64,000 nucleotides of DNA from Prorocentrum cordatum (lineage: Eukaryota; Sar; Dinophyceae; Prorocentrales; Prorocentraceae), in contig CAUYUJ010014769.1 of NCBI GenBank assembly GCA_963575745.1, forward strand, positions 192,742 through 256,741, given 5' to 3'. Shown here piece after piece: positions 29,421 to 46,649 of this stretch (the first letter of the stretch is position 1; each line of letters begins with the position of its first letter). The notes beneath the pieces were generated by a model. That model saw only the letters and a list, made by a program, of their open reading frames with translations, was not told the DNA's origin and searched no databases. A program made the position numbers and the translations under genes.

Positions 29421-32400
29421 GTTTGCCGTGAGCTTTCGCGGGGGCGCGCGAACGCGCGCGCAGGCAAGCGCGCGAGCGAGCGAGTGCGCGGGCGGGCGCG
29501 CTACATCGTGGCGATGCGGCGCGCGTGGCCCATGGTAGCGCCCATTCGGCGCCGCGTTGGATCGGAAACCTGGTTGGGGAAGGCGGCCATGCAAATGCTG
29601 GGCGCGTGAAATGGCCTGCGCGGCGCAGCGCGCGCACGCGTCGACGGGGGGCGGGCGATCGAGCGCGCGCTGGCTAACAAGGGCGCGCGGGCATGCGAGC
29701 GCGCGGGCGCGCGCTGCATCGCGCGCCCGTTGGCCACGTTGATCATCGTTTGTTCCGATCAGCTAACGCAGTTTGACGCTGGTTTCCTCATTGGGCGTTC
29801 GGTTTGGCGCGGTTGCGGGCAGACGCGGCGCGCATGGAAACGCGCGCCCGATGCAGCGCGCGCGCGTCGCAGCCGTGCGCGGCCGAGCGCGCGCGGGGGC
29901 GCGCGGGCGGGCGAGCGAACGTTTGCTGGCCAGCGGGCGCATATTGCATCGTAGCGGTGTCACGCGCGTGGGCTATGCATGTATCAATGGGGCGCCATGC
30001 GAAATCGAAAACCCAATGGCGAAAACCCAATGTAAAATTTCATTCTCTGGCCGAAGGAGGCTGTCATTTCAATGCGACATATGTGAAAACGCTTGCGCGA
30101 CGCAGCTTGCGCGCGCATCGCCAACGCGCGCGACCAATCGCGCGCGCGCGCGCGCTTCGGTTGCATCGGCGCGTTGTCGCGCGCGCGGGCGCTGGCTGCG
30201 CGCGCTGCATCGCGCGTGCGTTTTCACGCATCCCGCGCTGAGGCGGCCGCCTGTTCCGACCAGCTAATGGAATTTTACATAGGGCGTTTGCGATTTGGTT
30301 TTCGATGCGCGATTGTTCAGATTTCGGGCGCGGCTCTTGTGCGCGCGAAGCTGCGCGCGCGCATCGCCGCTGCATGCTGCCGCGCGGGGGCGAGCAAAGC
30401 TAGCGCGCGAGGGCAGGCGAGCGATCGCGCGGGCGAGCAAAGAAAACCGAGCGCGCGGGCGGTCGAGCTGCGAGCACTGGCAAGCGAGTGCGTAACACCG
30501 TTGCGATGTCACGCGCGTGGGCGATGTCTGCGAACGTTCTGCGCGCTTGCATTCATCCCGCCCGCGCGCGTGATTTGTTGCGCGCGTTGGCGATGCGTGC
30601 GCGCGCTGCGTCGTGCATGCCTTTTTTCACATATGTCGCATTGACATGGCCACCCCTTCCGACCAGAGAATGAAATTTTACATTGGGTTTTCGCCATTGG
30701 GTTTTCGATTTAACATGGTGCCGCAATGGGTGCGCATATATAGCCTGCGCGCGTCGCATCGCCGCGATGCAGCGCGCGCCGCTTGCCAGCGCGCGCTCGC
30801 TCGCCCGCCAGCGCGCCTGCCAGCCAGTGCGGTTGCGGTGCGCGCGCGTTGCATCGGGCGCGCGTTTTTATGCGTTCCGCATCCGCTCGCAGCGGCGCCA
30901 AGCCGAAAGCCCAGTCGAAAAAAAAAACAACATGGGCAACCTTCGTTGTCTGATCCAAGAAGGCGGCCATCTCAACGTGGGCGACGTGGAAGCGCATGCG
31001 CGTTTTAGCGCGCGCAGCCGATGCCCGCGCGCGCGACATCGAATCTATGCCACCAACACACGCGCTGGCCCGCGCGCCCGCGCGCTCGCCTGCCCGCGCG
31101 CTCTTGCGCGCAAGCGCGCACTGCTTCGCGTGCGCAATTTCACATGCACCGAATTGGTAGGATCGCCTCTTCCGACCAGAGAATGAAATTTTACATTGGG
31201 TTTTCGCCATTGGGTTTTCGATTTAACATGGCACCGAATGTGAGAAGACATGGCGCACGCGCGCTGCGTCGCTACGATGCAGCGCGCCAGCTTGCCAACG
31301 CGCGTTCGCTCGCCCGCCCGCGCGCTCGCCCGTCCGCCCGCGCGCGCGCGCGCCTCCGCGCGCTCGGCAGCGCGCATGTGCGATGCGCGAGGCATCGCGC
31401 AATTGCGCTCGCGCGTGCCGCATTGAGCAGTAAGAGTGTGAGAGCAAAGCAACACTGGCGATGACCCGCTGCGAGACCTCATCCTCTGCGCTGCAGGGGC
31501 GGGCATTCGAATGCCGAGTCTGCGAAAGCGAATGCGCGCTACATTGCGCGCGCGTCGCCCACTTGCGCGGCGTCGCAACGTCGCAGCCACTGCACGGGCT
31601 CACCACACTTCGCCTGCGCGCTCGCCTGCCCGCGCGCGCTCTCATGCGCGGTTGGTGCGCGTCGTTGGCGCGGTTGCAGCGCCCGCGCGTTGGCAATGCG
31701 CATTGGCGCGGTCGCTTCTTCCGACCAGGGAATGATAGTTTACATGGGGTTTCCACCCTTGGGCTTTCGATTTAACGCGGCGCCGAATGGGCGCGGAATG
31801 CATGAATCCACGCGCGGCGCGCGCCGTCGCGCCGCCCCGCGCGCGTGGCATCGCAGCGATGCAGCGCGCTCGCCTGTCCCCGCGCGCCCGCCCGCGCGCT
31901 CGCGCGCGCTCGCTTGCCCGCGCGCACGCTTGGCGGCGCGCGTTCGCGATGCGCGCGCTGCGCCCCGCATGCGCCCCCGCGCTTCCCAGCGCCCATTCGG
32001 GGCGGCATGTGGGCAAGACGCCGAACAGTTGCATGCGATCATGGGCAGGCGAGCGCGCGTGGGCAGGCGAGCGCGCCGCGCCGTTGCGATGTCACGCGCG
32101 CGCGCGGTGTCTCCGTGCGCTGCGCGCGCGCTCGCAGAGTCTTCGCGCGCTCGGCGCCATGCCAAGGCGACCGCCCAATTGTGAAAACCGAATGCAAAAC
32201 TTCATTCGCTGACCCGAAGAGGCGATCGTCTCAATGCGGTGCGCATGGGAACGCACGCACGGCGCAGCGCGCGCGCATTGCCGACGCGCCTGGCCAAGCG
32301 CGCGCGGGCTGGCGAGCGCGCGCGAGCAAGCGGGCGCGCGCGTGGGCAGGCAATTGATAGCAAGCGGTCGCGCGCGCGTGCGGGCGAGCATGCGAGTGGA

Positions 32401-32680
32401 TTCGTCGTTTGGGTGGTCGCGGTCCATGGGTGCGCTGCATCGCGCACCGCTTATCTGTGTTCACAAACGTGTTTCCACGTTTGTGCGATCGCCTCTCCCG
32501 ACCAGGGCGTGAAATTGTAGATTTGGGTTTCACCATTTGGTTTTTCTACTTAACGTGGCGCCGCGTGGATGCGGAACCAGTGGAACATGCGCGGCGAGCG
32601 CAGATAGCCCACGTGCGTCCAAGCGCGCGCGCTCGCCTGCCCGCGCGCGCGGGCAGGCGGGCGCGTGGGCGGGCGCGTGG
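29420..32680. repeat. CpG-saturated block with alternating-orientation modules, copy 1
   Basis: Long CGCGCG-rich sequence in which a module containing TTCCGACCAGAGAATGAAA, TTTTACATTGGGTTTTCGCC and TTCGATTTAACATGGCGCCG recurs. Forward copies lie near 30,255, 30,655, 31,175, 31,725 and 32,495; reverse copies lie near 29,560, 29,995, 30,935 and 32,165. Modules alternate irregularly in orientation about 400-550 bp apart. Ala/Arg-rich frames are open on all strands because CpG-rich sequence lacks stops; I reject them as genes. Confidence 0.8.
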
Positions 32681-33285
32681 TGGATGTGGATGTGGATGTG
32701 GATGTGTGTGTGTGTGTGTGTGTGTGTCTGTGTGTGTCTGTCTGTGTGTGTGTATGTGTGTGTGTGTGTGTGCGTGCGCGTGCGCGTGCGCGTGCGCGTG
32801 CGCGTGCGCCTGTGCGTGCACGGGCGGGTAGGTAGGTGGGTGGGTGGGTGGGCTGGGTGGGTGGGAAGTGTGCTTGCGCGTGCGTGCGTGCATGCGTGTG
32901 CGCGTGCGTGTGTGTGTGTGTGTGTGTGTGTGTCTGTGCGTCTGTGTGTGTGTGTGTGTGTGCGTGTGTGTTGTGTGTGTGTGTGTTGTCGTGTGTGTGT
33001 GTGGTGCTGGTGGTGGTGGTTGTGGAATGGGTGAGCGGTGGGTGGGTGGTTGGGTGGGTGGCGGCGGGGGTGGGGCGATGCGCGCGCGCGTGCGCGCGTG
33101 GTGGTGGTGGTGGTGGTGGTGTGGTGATGGTGGTTGCGGTGGTGGTGGTGGCGGCGGCGGCGGTGGTGGCGGGGGGAGAGGGGGGGGGGGGGATGGGGCG
33201 GGCGGGGCGAGGGGGCGGGCGGCGGCGGCGGTGGGGAGGGGGTGGGGTGGGGTGGGGAGGGGGGGGGGGGGGGGGGGGGGGGGGG
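32680..33285. repeat. GT / GCGT / GGT / poly-G tract, copy 1
   Basis: The order is GATGTG, GT, GCGT, GGGT, then GGT triplets and finally a G-run with a pure stretch of about 33 G before 33,285. It is alternating purine-pyrimidine at first and G-quadruplex-prone at the end. A nonrepetitive 130-bp segment with ATGCCTTCGGCGGGCC follows. Confidence 0.9.
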
Positions 33286-33419
33286 AGATGCCGCGTGGGC
33301 GCGTTAGAAGACGTGCGCGGGAGGGTGCGGGCGGATGGCGTCGCGTTCTTGATGCATTGAATGCCTTCGGCGGGCCAGCCGCGGGCTAGAAGCCGCAGAT
33401 CTGCTCGCGCAACAAAGAA

Positions 33420-33760
33420 CTGATAGACAATTCAGGAAACCGAGTGCCATTGTCAGAAACCCAAAGAAACACGCCACACGCCATGCAAAACTTGGGGCGG
33501 CAAGGAAAACCTAAGGAATCCCTCGGTAACCCAGGGGAACCCTGGAGAAATGCGCGGTGCCCATCGATACCATGAGAAACATTGGGTCAATGTTGGGAAA
33601 CTAACGAAAACCATGGGCAACATAGAGAAACCCACGGAAACACACATAATTCATCGAAACCCATACGGACCGAATAAATTCCAGAAAGGCCGATGGCAAC
33701 CCGCAGAACCCAAGGACAACCCATGAGCACCCATAGGTGGCCATGTGAAAAATAGCGGGG
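33420..33760. repeat. Degenerate GAAACCCA-type repeat, copy 1
   Basis: Words such as GAAACCCA, GAAAACC, GGAAACC and CAACCCA recur every 8-25 bases. They resemble AAACCCT, the complement of the TTTAGGG telomere repeat reported for dinoflagellates, but exact telomere units are absent. 33,780-34,600 holds no supported gene. A GAAACGCAT/GAGCTCCCC module (34,090-34,370) is related to the array at 3.74-4.11 kb. Confidence 0.55.
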
Positions 33761-34599
33761 ACGCTTGAAATATCAAATAGAGATGTAAGCCATCAACAGC
33801 ACCACGTCACGTGAATCAGAAGCTTGCTCACATTGCGTTCGGTGGCCCTTGACACCAGTCGGAAACCGTGTAGCGATGGAAAACCAACACGCGCGGTGAA
33901 CATATGGCTATGCTTGTGTAAGACAATGCCAATGTGGATACCATGTTAGATGCCTGGCACCACAATGAGTTTCTTACGCGCACTTGCACCAGGAGCAACA
34001 CTATTGCACACGTAACGTTTGAGCTATACGGGTCCAGACTCGCTTCATAATGGGACCCACTGGGTCCTTCGGTTTTGCCCCATATAGGGCCACGAAACTG
34101 CATGCGGTCGGTGGGGAAACGCATTTGGACGCGGCAAACGGGCCTTCGGTGGCGCCCTACATCGGAAACACGCGGCGCGCGAAGAGCGCGCCGACATACG
34201 TTCCCTCTGTGTGTGTTTGTGTGTGAATGTATGTGTGTGTATGGGGCCCCATCCCATAGGGGCGTGCCGATATGCATGGAACGGGCGGTGAAACGCATGT
34301 GCACACGACCGCTGGGGCTTTCGGTGGAGCTCCCCATGTGGAAACGAACCGCATGTTCGTGCCGCGGCGGCGGGCATGCGGAAGGCAAAAGCAAAGGTTG
34401 GAGGATGGATGGGGAGGGGCGGGCAGCGGGAGTGAGGTGGCGCGGTGCGCTATCGGGTGAACGCGGGGGCCCAACGCCACGGGGTGGGAGGGGCAAACGC
34501 AGATACAATTCCAAGGCGGCCCCAAGAGTATCCTACATATGTCCAGAGCCCCACCTCAGTGATAACCCATTGGTTCTCGCCCCAGGCGGCGTCCTGCAT

Positions 34600-35372
34600 G
34601 TCAGGAGGAGAGAGAGGGGGAGGAGGGGGAGAATGAGGAGGAGGAGGGTAAGGGACGCAGGGAGGGAGGGGCGGAGGGAGGGAATGAGGGAGGGAGTAGG
34701 AGGACGAAGAGGAGATGGGGGAGGATGAAGATGACGATGCGGAGGATGAGGACGAGGAGGAGGGAGCAGGAGGAGGAGGAGGAGGAGGAGGACAAGGAGG
34801 CGGAGGCGGAGGAGGAGGAGGACGAGGAATATGATGCTGCTGCTGATGATGATGATGATGATGATGATGAGGATGAGGATGAGGATGAGGATGAGGATGA
34901 GGATGAGGGTGAGGATGATGATGCTGCTGATGACGATGATGATGATGATGCTGATGATGATGATGATGATGATGATGATGGTGATGGTGATGGTGATGGT
35001 GATGTTGATGATGCTGATGATGATGATGATGATGATGATGATGGTGATGGTGATGGTGATGGTGATGGTGATGATGATGATGATGATGATGATGATGACG
35101 ATGAGGAGGAGCAGGAGGATGAGGAGGAGGATGAGGAGGAGGAGGAGGAGGACGACGAAGGGGAGGCGGAGGGGGAGGAGGAGGATGAGGAGGATGCGGG
35201 GGAGGGGGAGGAGGAGGAGGAGGAGGAGGAGGAGGAGGAGGAGGAGGAGGCGGAGGAGGAGGCGGAGGGGGACGAGGGGGAGGATCCGGAGGAGGAGGAG
35301 AGGGAGGCGGAGGCGGAGGAGGAGGAGGAGGAGGAGGAGGAGGAGGAGGAGGAGGAGGAGGGGGTGTTGCCT
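34600..35372. repeat. GGA / GAT triplet array, copy 1
   Basis: GGA and GAG triplets, a GAT/GGT centre (34,840-35,100) and again GGA/GGC. It is open in all frames (poly-Glu/Asp, poly-Arg/Met, poly-Pro/His). Although the plus frame starting at 34,725 looks like an acidic protein, nothing but the array supports it. Confidence 0.93.
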
Positions 35373-35588
35373 CCCCCAGTGACCGCCCCACCCTACGTAT
35401 CGCAATAAAGTATGTTCCTCTTCATCGCTCGGTCCTCCTCCTTCCACTCGCATACCAACTCAATCTGTCGCCATGTTTGGATCACTCCACCATGGCCCAA
35501 GCCTATTCGGATCCAGCGCTGACGCGGATGGCCTCGTAAGGCAGGCGGGGTTTGGCGCAGCCTGGACATATTCAGGGTGGACGCTTGC

Positions 35589-36180
35589 CCGTCCAGCTTA
35601 GCGTAATCAATAAAAAGCCTAGCAGGTATGCACAGGTCGGCGCCAACTTGCCGCACCACCGCGTGGTCATAAAAATTTTTACAAAGCAGCTCAGGTTGGC
35701 TCCTATGCATCAGGAGCGTTGGCTCATCAACCTTGAACGTTCTAGCAAGGACTTCGTAGAACGGAATAGTTGCCACGGGCTGCCTCGTCGCGAGGCGTCC
35801 TTTTTTCGAGTTTATTGGCATGGGAGTCATAGTTATGCAATTGTTGCGGATGTCATTCCCGCCGAGAATTCGATACACAAGTTTCGAAGAATTCTTACTC
35901 TCATGAATCAGTTCGCGCCCGATGTCATCGACTCCGCGGCCACCAGCGCGAGATATCAGAAAACACAGCCGCGCAAGAAGCGATGCAGACAGCTCGCCAG
36001 TGAAGAACAGCCCAAGGAGGGCTTCCCTGAGCAGCTTCGGGTAATCGTTGGCGTCGGCTTCCTCACGCAACTGAGCCTTCGCCTTCGCCCGAAGCTTCCT
36101 GGATCCAATGGGCGCGCTGGCATCCAGCCGTGCATACGCAGCACGCCTTGCTATACCCACCAAACCACCCCAACCCCGTC
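35589..36180 (-). CDS. Transposase-like dinoflagellate multicopy protein, N-terminal half (copy 1)
   Basis: The trusted coding part begins near 36,180 (GLVGIARRAAYARLD) and runs through AQLREEADANDYPKLLREAL, SLLARLCFLISRAGG, LVYRILGGNDIRNNC, IPFYEVLARTFK, FYDHAVVRQVGADLCIP and LFIDYAKLDG at 35,590. The DHxVVR...P..L..D motif and the preceding helices recall the same dinoflagellate family as the 24.4-25.8 kb ORF, which carries only the second half. After LDG the frame runs on into sequence without family features; a GC donor sits at 35,588-35,587. The upstream part of the open frame (to 36,727) is Arg/Ala/Cys-rich and doubtful. Confidence 0.55.
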
Positions 36181-37093
36181 CTGAAGACCTTAATTTCTGT
36201 TTGTGTGGGGGGGTGCGAATTCCATGCGTGGTTTTCATTGCTCCATGAACTCCCCCCATTGGACATCGATTGCAAATTGAAGCCTTCGGGTTGGGTTGGG
36301 GTTGTCTGGTGGGTGAACTCCTGAACTGCTTGAATGGGTGGCGCACGTTCTTCGCCTTCCCCATGCCCAAACTGCCAGCGGCTGGAACACCAGCCCAACG
36401 ACCGAGCTCGCAGGCCCGCGCGGCTGCCAGCGGCTGGAGCGCCAGCCGACCGACCGAGCTCGCAGGCCCGCGCGATGCTCGAGCGCAAGAGGCTTGCTCC
36501 GAAATGGCTACAGAGAAGGGGGAACGCATCCAATTGGCCGCGTCGAGGCAACACGTCTCGCGTGAGCGTAGACACCCGAGAGTGCACAAGGCACGGTTTC
36601 CAGCATGCTCTCGGTGACACGCAATTGTGCAAGGTCGACCTTTGCCCACGCGCACCGACTGCATCCCGAGTGGAGGCGGCTCGCCGCAAATGGGGCCAGG
36701 GCCGCGGTCAACGGCGCATGCACGCAAGCAAACGACGCGATTCCGACCATCTTCGCGCCCTCGCGCCGCCGCGATAGGCGGCGCGCCGCGATGGGCGGCG
36801 CGCTGTCATCTTCGCGCCATCGCGCCGCCCTTCTTGGAAGGATTGCTCGCCAACTCGGGCTGTCATGCGCGAGGCTCGGTTAGCTTCGCGACGGGGGTGC
36901 GGGCGCACTACTGCCCCCAAAGACGTGAGGTAAGAGGGGGTGGGGGAGGGCTGCGCCTCGACAGTGAAACCCGTGGTCTGTGAACGGAAGCACCCCTTTC
37001 GGGATTACCCAAATCGCACGACAGCACCAGGCGGGCGACAAGGAAATCAGCGCAGCAAGTGAGCCAACTTGGGCGGCAACTCTGGCCCGTGAG

Positions 37094-37099
37094 AAAAAG

Positions 37100-37188
<89 letters not shown>
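37094..37188 (+). repeat. Poly-A run, copy 1
   Basis: About 90 A with an early G, directly after TGGCCCGTGAG. The other copy has 63 A after a two-base difference. It may be the tail of a retroposon ending here on the plus strand; no A or B box or target duplication was identified. Confidence 0.85.
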
Positions 37189-37189
<1 letters not shown>

Positions 37190-37589
37190 GATATCCAGAC
37201 AACCCTCATATCACAGTGGCCCTTCTTGCAATCTCCGACCCTGTCGCAAAACTCGCACTCCTGGGAGAAGGGCCCACTCCGCCCCCTGGCGCCTACCCCC
37301 CTGAGCATGGGCTGACGGTCCCGCAACCACATCGAACGTCCAAGGCGATCAGGGTGACCCCACGATGCCTCCTATTGGGTCCAACGTTGCTCCCAAACTG
37401 GTTCACTATGCAGAGGAGGCGCCAGAGGGGATCATGATAACCCCCATGCAACGCTTGACAACGCAATGCACGGCACCTTGGGACACGCTTGACAACGCAC
37501 GTGCGTACCAAGAACGTCCGAGATACACATGCATATCGGACATGTTTTTTTGTTGTGTGTTGTTCGCATCATCATCAACCTTTCCTCCC

Positions 37590-38165
37590 AGCCTTATAGT
37601 GCACGCGGTATCCTCCGAGTCGCTCTCTTTCGTGTTCTCCTCATCCTCCTACTCCTTCTTACCACCCTCCTCATCATCTCCTACTCCTCCTCATCCCCCT
37701 CCTCCTCCTCGTCCTCCTCCGACGGGCGTCAGTAACGTACACGAGGGCGTGTCTGTCATTCCATTTTCAGTGCAGTCCAGACGCCTGCGAATGCGATGGC
37801 ACCGTCAAATGGTTGGTGCAGAACTTGCATCATCCCCCTAAACACAAGCCTGCGATGTGCCACAGTTGGCTACGCCCTGGTAACTGAGAAGCCAGTTCGG
37901 AAACGACGCAGACGGGCAAACGTGCGAAACAATGGCTGCGACCAGGTCGCCTGCGACTACGAGGGTGAGGTGACCACTCAGGTGTAATATGAGGATGAGG
38001 GAGGGATGGGGGAGCCGAGGGAGGAGAGGGAGGGGGAGAATGAGGAGGAAGAGAAGGGCGAGGATGATGCCACGGAGAAGGAGCAGACCGATGAGGTGGG
38101 GGAGATGAGGATGAGGAGGAGGATGGGGGAGGAGAAGGAGGAGGAGGAGGAGGGGGGAGACTGAC
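37590..38165. repeat. TCC-rich then GGA-rich tracts, copy 1
   Basis: Pyrimidine-rich 37,610-37,725 and purine-rich 37,988-38,160 surround a nonrepetitive segment (37,735-37,985). That segment could hold a small exon on either strand, but no frame or splice signal decides it. 38,165-38,750 is also unassigned; a plus frame there (VDDELDDEDSLSLSSE) is a weak exon candidate. Confidence 0.55.
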
Positions 38166-38754
38166 GAGGGCGCTGTATACGGCGCGCCGCGTGCACCAAT
38201 CTGAGAGATTGCGCCGCGCACCGATGAAGGTTCAGCCACGACGATCGCATGATTCGCATTGCCTTGGAGCAGGATTTGGGACGAGGTCGAGTTGATAAGA
38301 TGGGACGGGGTCGAGTCGATAAGAATGGTGGGAGCGGGGATGGAACGAGGGTTTGGTGGAGGGTGGGGAATATTGGCGCGAATCTCGCCGTGGCTGTGGG
38401 GTAGATGTCACCTGCGGCCTGACAGGCCAGGCCGTCCGTTCCCGCAGCGGGGTCGAGCGTCGAGCGCTCAGCGGGCAGCTGCCACCTGCGCGTCGAGCGC
38501 CTCGTAGCCACAGCTGCCCTCAACGGCTGGTCGATGACGAGCTCGATGACGAAGACTCGCTGTCGCTGTCCTCGGAAGGGTGCCGACTGTACTCGTGCCT
38601 CCATTCCGCAACCTGCCCCCCTCCCATCATTTACCCATCCTCTCCAACATCACAACCACGCCTCGCCTTCTATCCTCGCTGCTGCCAAGGAGGCGGGGGT
38701 GGTTCCGCAATCCTGATTTGCAGGAGGTCAGGTGGCGGAGGCAGGGGAGAGGCA

Positions 38755-38757
<3 letters not shown>

Positions 38758-38835
<78 letters not shown>

Positions 38836-38935
38836 CTGCAGATGTGACAAGAAGCGATTAGCGGAAGCAGAGGTAAGGGAGAGCGATATAGAGAGGGAGT
38901 GAGAGGGCTAGAGAGAGAGAGAGAGAGAGAGAGAG
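38758..38935. repeat. Two GA dinucleotide arrays, copy 1
   Basis: About 36 GA repeats at 38,758-38,831 and 14 at 38,909-38,937. In the second copy of the region the lengths are about 20 and 20. Confidence 0.92.
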
Positions 38936-39135
38936 GGGGAGGGGGGACAGTGGTAAGTTGCATGAGAAGGGGGTAGATGATACCCAAGGGAGGCCAGTGG
39001 TTACGCCCTGGACCGACGAGGAGTGACCTGCGTGGAATCGGCGGTGCGATTAAGCTGAGCTCGAGGAGGTCACCCGATATAAAACCGATTGGCGGAGGCG
39101 AGAACGTAATGGACCCAGGTAGGGTATGGGAGGGA

Positions 39136-45292
<6,157 letters not shown>

Positions 45293-45424
45293 GTTCTGGC
45301 TTGCAGGTGTCCTGGGTCTGCTTTTACAATGCCCTGGAAGTCGCGAGAAAGCTCGAGTCGTAAATGGCCACTGGTAGTATGTCGGACTGGGTACTGGGTC
45401 TCGGTTTACCTTAGTTGACCCCGC

Positions 45425-45763
45425 CTAGTGGCGCATGGCACTGTCCAGCGAAAACAAGGGCCCAACGCCACAGCAACATTGGGCCATATTAGAAGCCACA
45501 GGGGTCTGCAAAGCCGTCAGAGTGTCACAGCATGCGACTATCGTACCTGTTTCTTGGGCCTCGAGGTTCCTCGGGGCGTATTGTCCTGGGCCAGGTGAGC
45601 GCCATGACAGTGCACCCAGCATGGGCCCAACCGAATCACGTTCACCAAACATAGCTTGCACTGCACGCGTGAAGCCAGGTTGGCTTCTGCCATCTACCTG
45701 CCAGCGACTTTCATATTCAATGTCATCCAGTCTGGACGGCATGGCGTTCGCTGCACTCGTCAC
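45425..45763 (-). CDS. Candidate exon with PGPGQYAP (copy 1)
   Basis: The frame AMPSRLDDIEYESRWQVDG, GFTRAVQAMFGERDSVGPML and WRSPGPGQYAPRNLEAQET is followed by a GT donor (ACAG before GTACGA) at about 45,551. The copies differ here by one Tyr/Cys replacement. The SPGPGxYxP word resembles a single repeat of the sperm-tail PG-rich family, but one repeat proves nothing. The phase does not fit the next segment, so another exon would be needed between. Confidence 0.4.
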   Translation of the reverse strand: MTSAANAMPSRLDDIEYESRWQVDGRSQPGFTRAVQAMFGERDSVGPMLGALSWRSPGPGQYAPRNLEAQETGTIVACCDTLTALQTPVASNMAQCCCGVGPLFSLDSAMRH

Positions 45764-45889
45764 TGTTTGGGGTTCACGCTAGCAAGTGAGCTCGGCTGAC
45801 CAAAAACCGTGCAAGACACATTAACGACAACAACAATGATACGGTGGCGAGACGGCAGGGTGGGCCTCTCCGTGCCCGTGCGCCTTCGC

Positions 45890-46000
45890 ATTCCTCAGTC
45901 TTCTTCTGCTCCCCATCCCTATCTCTCCTCTTCTTCCTCCTCCTCATTCTCCTTCTCATCCTCCTCCTCCTCATTTCCCTCCGACTTTTTTCATGTATGT
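45890..46000. repeat. Pyrimidine TCTTCC/CTCCTC tract, copy 1
   Basis: CT-rich stretch of about 110 bases. Beyond it, 46,000-46,400 has a CCCGCAG acceptor-like site near 46,095 (plus strand) and no gene that can be fixed; the second copy has a 10-base insertion just after this site. Confidence 0.7.
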
Positions 46001-46400
46001 CCTCCTTCCCGTTTGAGGCGTCCTAGTTCTACAGATCTCATGTATCAATTTCCCTCACGGGCGGCTTCTTCCATCTTCCCTGCTTTCCCGCAGGTGAGGA
46101 GATGGGCCCGAGGGCGACGATTCACCGCAGACGGGCCAACGCGGCTCTGGACATGCTCTGGAGAAGCAGAATTAGAAACGATCGCACTTAAGTCCCCCCC
46201 TTCCCAATTTCCTCAAGAGCATCCCAACGTACACCGTCAACATCATATCACATCCGTATTCGTCAATATCATATCATTTTCCGTTCTTTCCTCCGATTGG
46301 TCCTCTGCCGCAGCTATGGCGCATCACCCCACTACCGCTGCCAGGGCAACTCGAACAGGCATCGTTGCTGGAGGGACAGCTCGGGACGAACGAGGAGGGG

Positions 46401-46500
46401 NNNNNNNNNNNNNNNNNNNNNNNNNNNNNNNNNNNNNNNNNNNNNNNNNNNNNNNNNNNNNNNNNNNNNNNNNNNNNNNNNNNNNNNNNNNNNNNNNNNN
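46401..46500. other. Assembly gap of 100 N
   Basis: A run of exactly 100 N, the conventional size for a gap of unknown length. It separates the two copies of the 17-kb segment. Frames that read through it are meaningless. Confidence 1.
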
Positions 46501-46649
46501 CGCGCGCGGCGGCGCGTGCGCGTGGGGAGCCCCGCGTTATCAGCAATAGAAAAGTTGCCACGTTGGCCTGGGGAATCAAAGTGAACCCTTAGCGGTTGCC
46601 GATTGGATTTCGAAGTTAACATGGGTTTTGGTGCATGTGTTCTACAATG

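Noticed and set aside
29420-32680. Many Ala/Arg-rich ORFs of 60-180 codons
   Set aside because: CpG-rich sequence contains few stop codons; no frame is favoured and no motif appears.
34725-35408. Acidic Asp/Glu-rich plus-strand ORF of 227 codons
   Set aside because: It is a GGA/GAT array open in all frames; the second copy has frame-changing indels.
45425-45763. Sperm-tail PG-rich repeat protein
   Set aside because: Only one PGPG word, and one copy has Cys in place of the Tyr.
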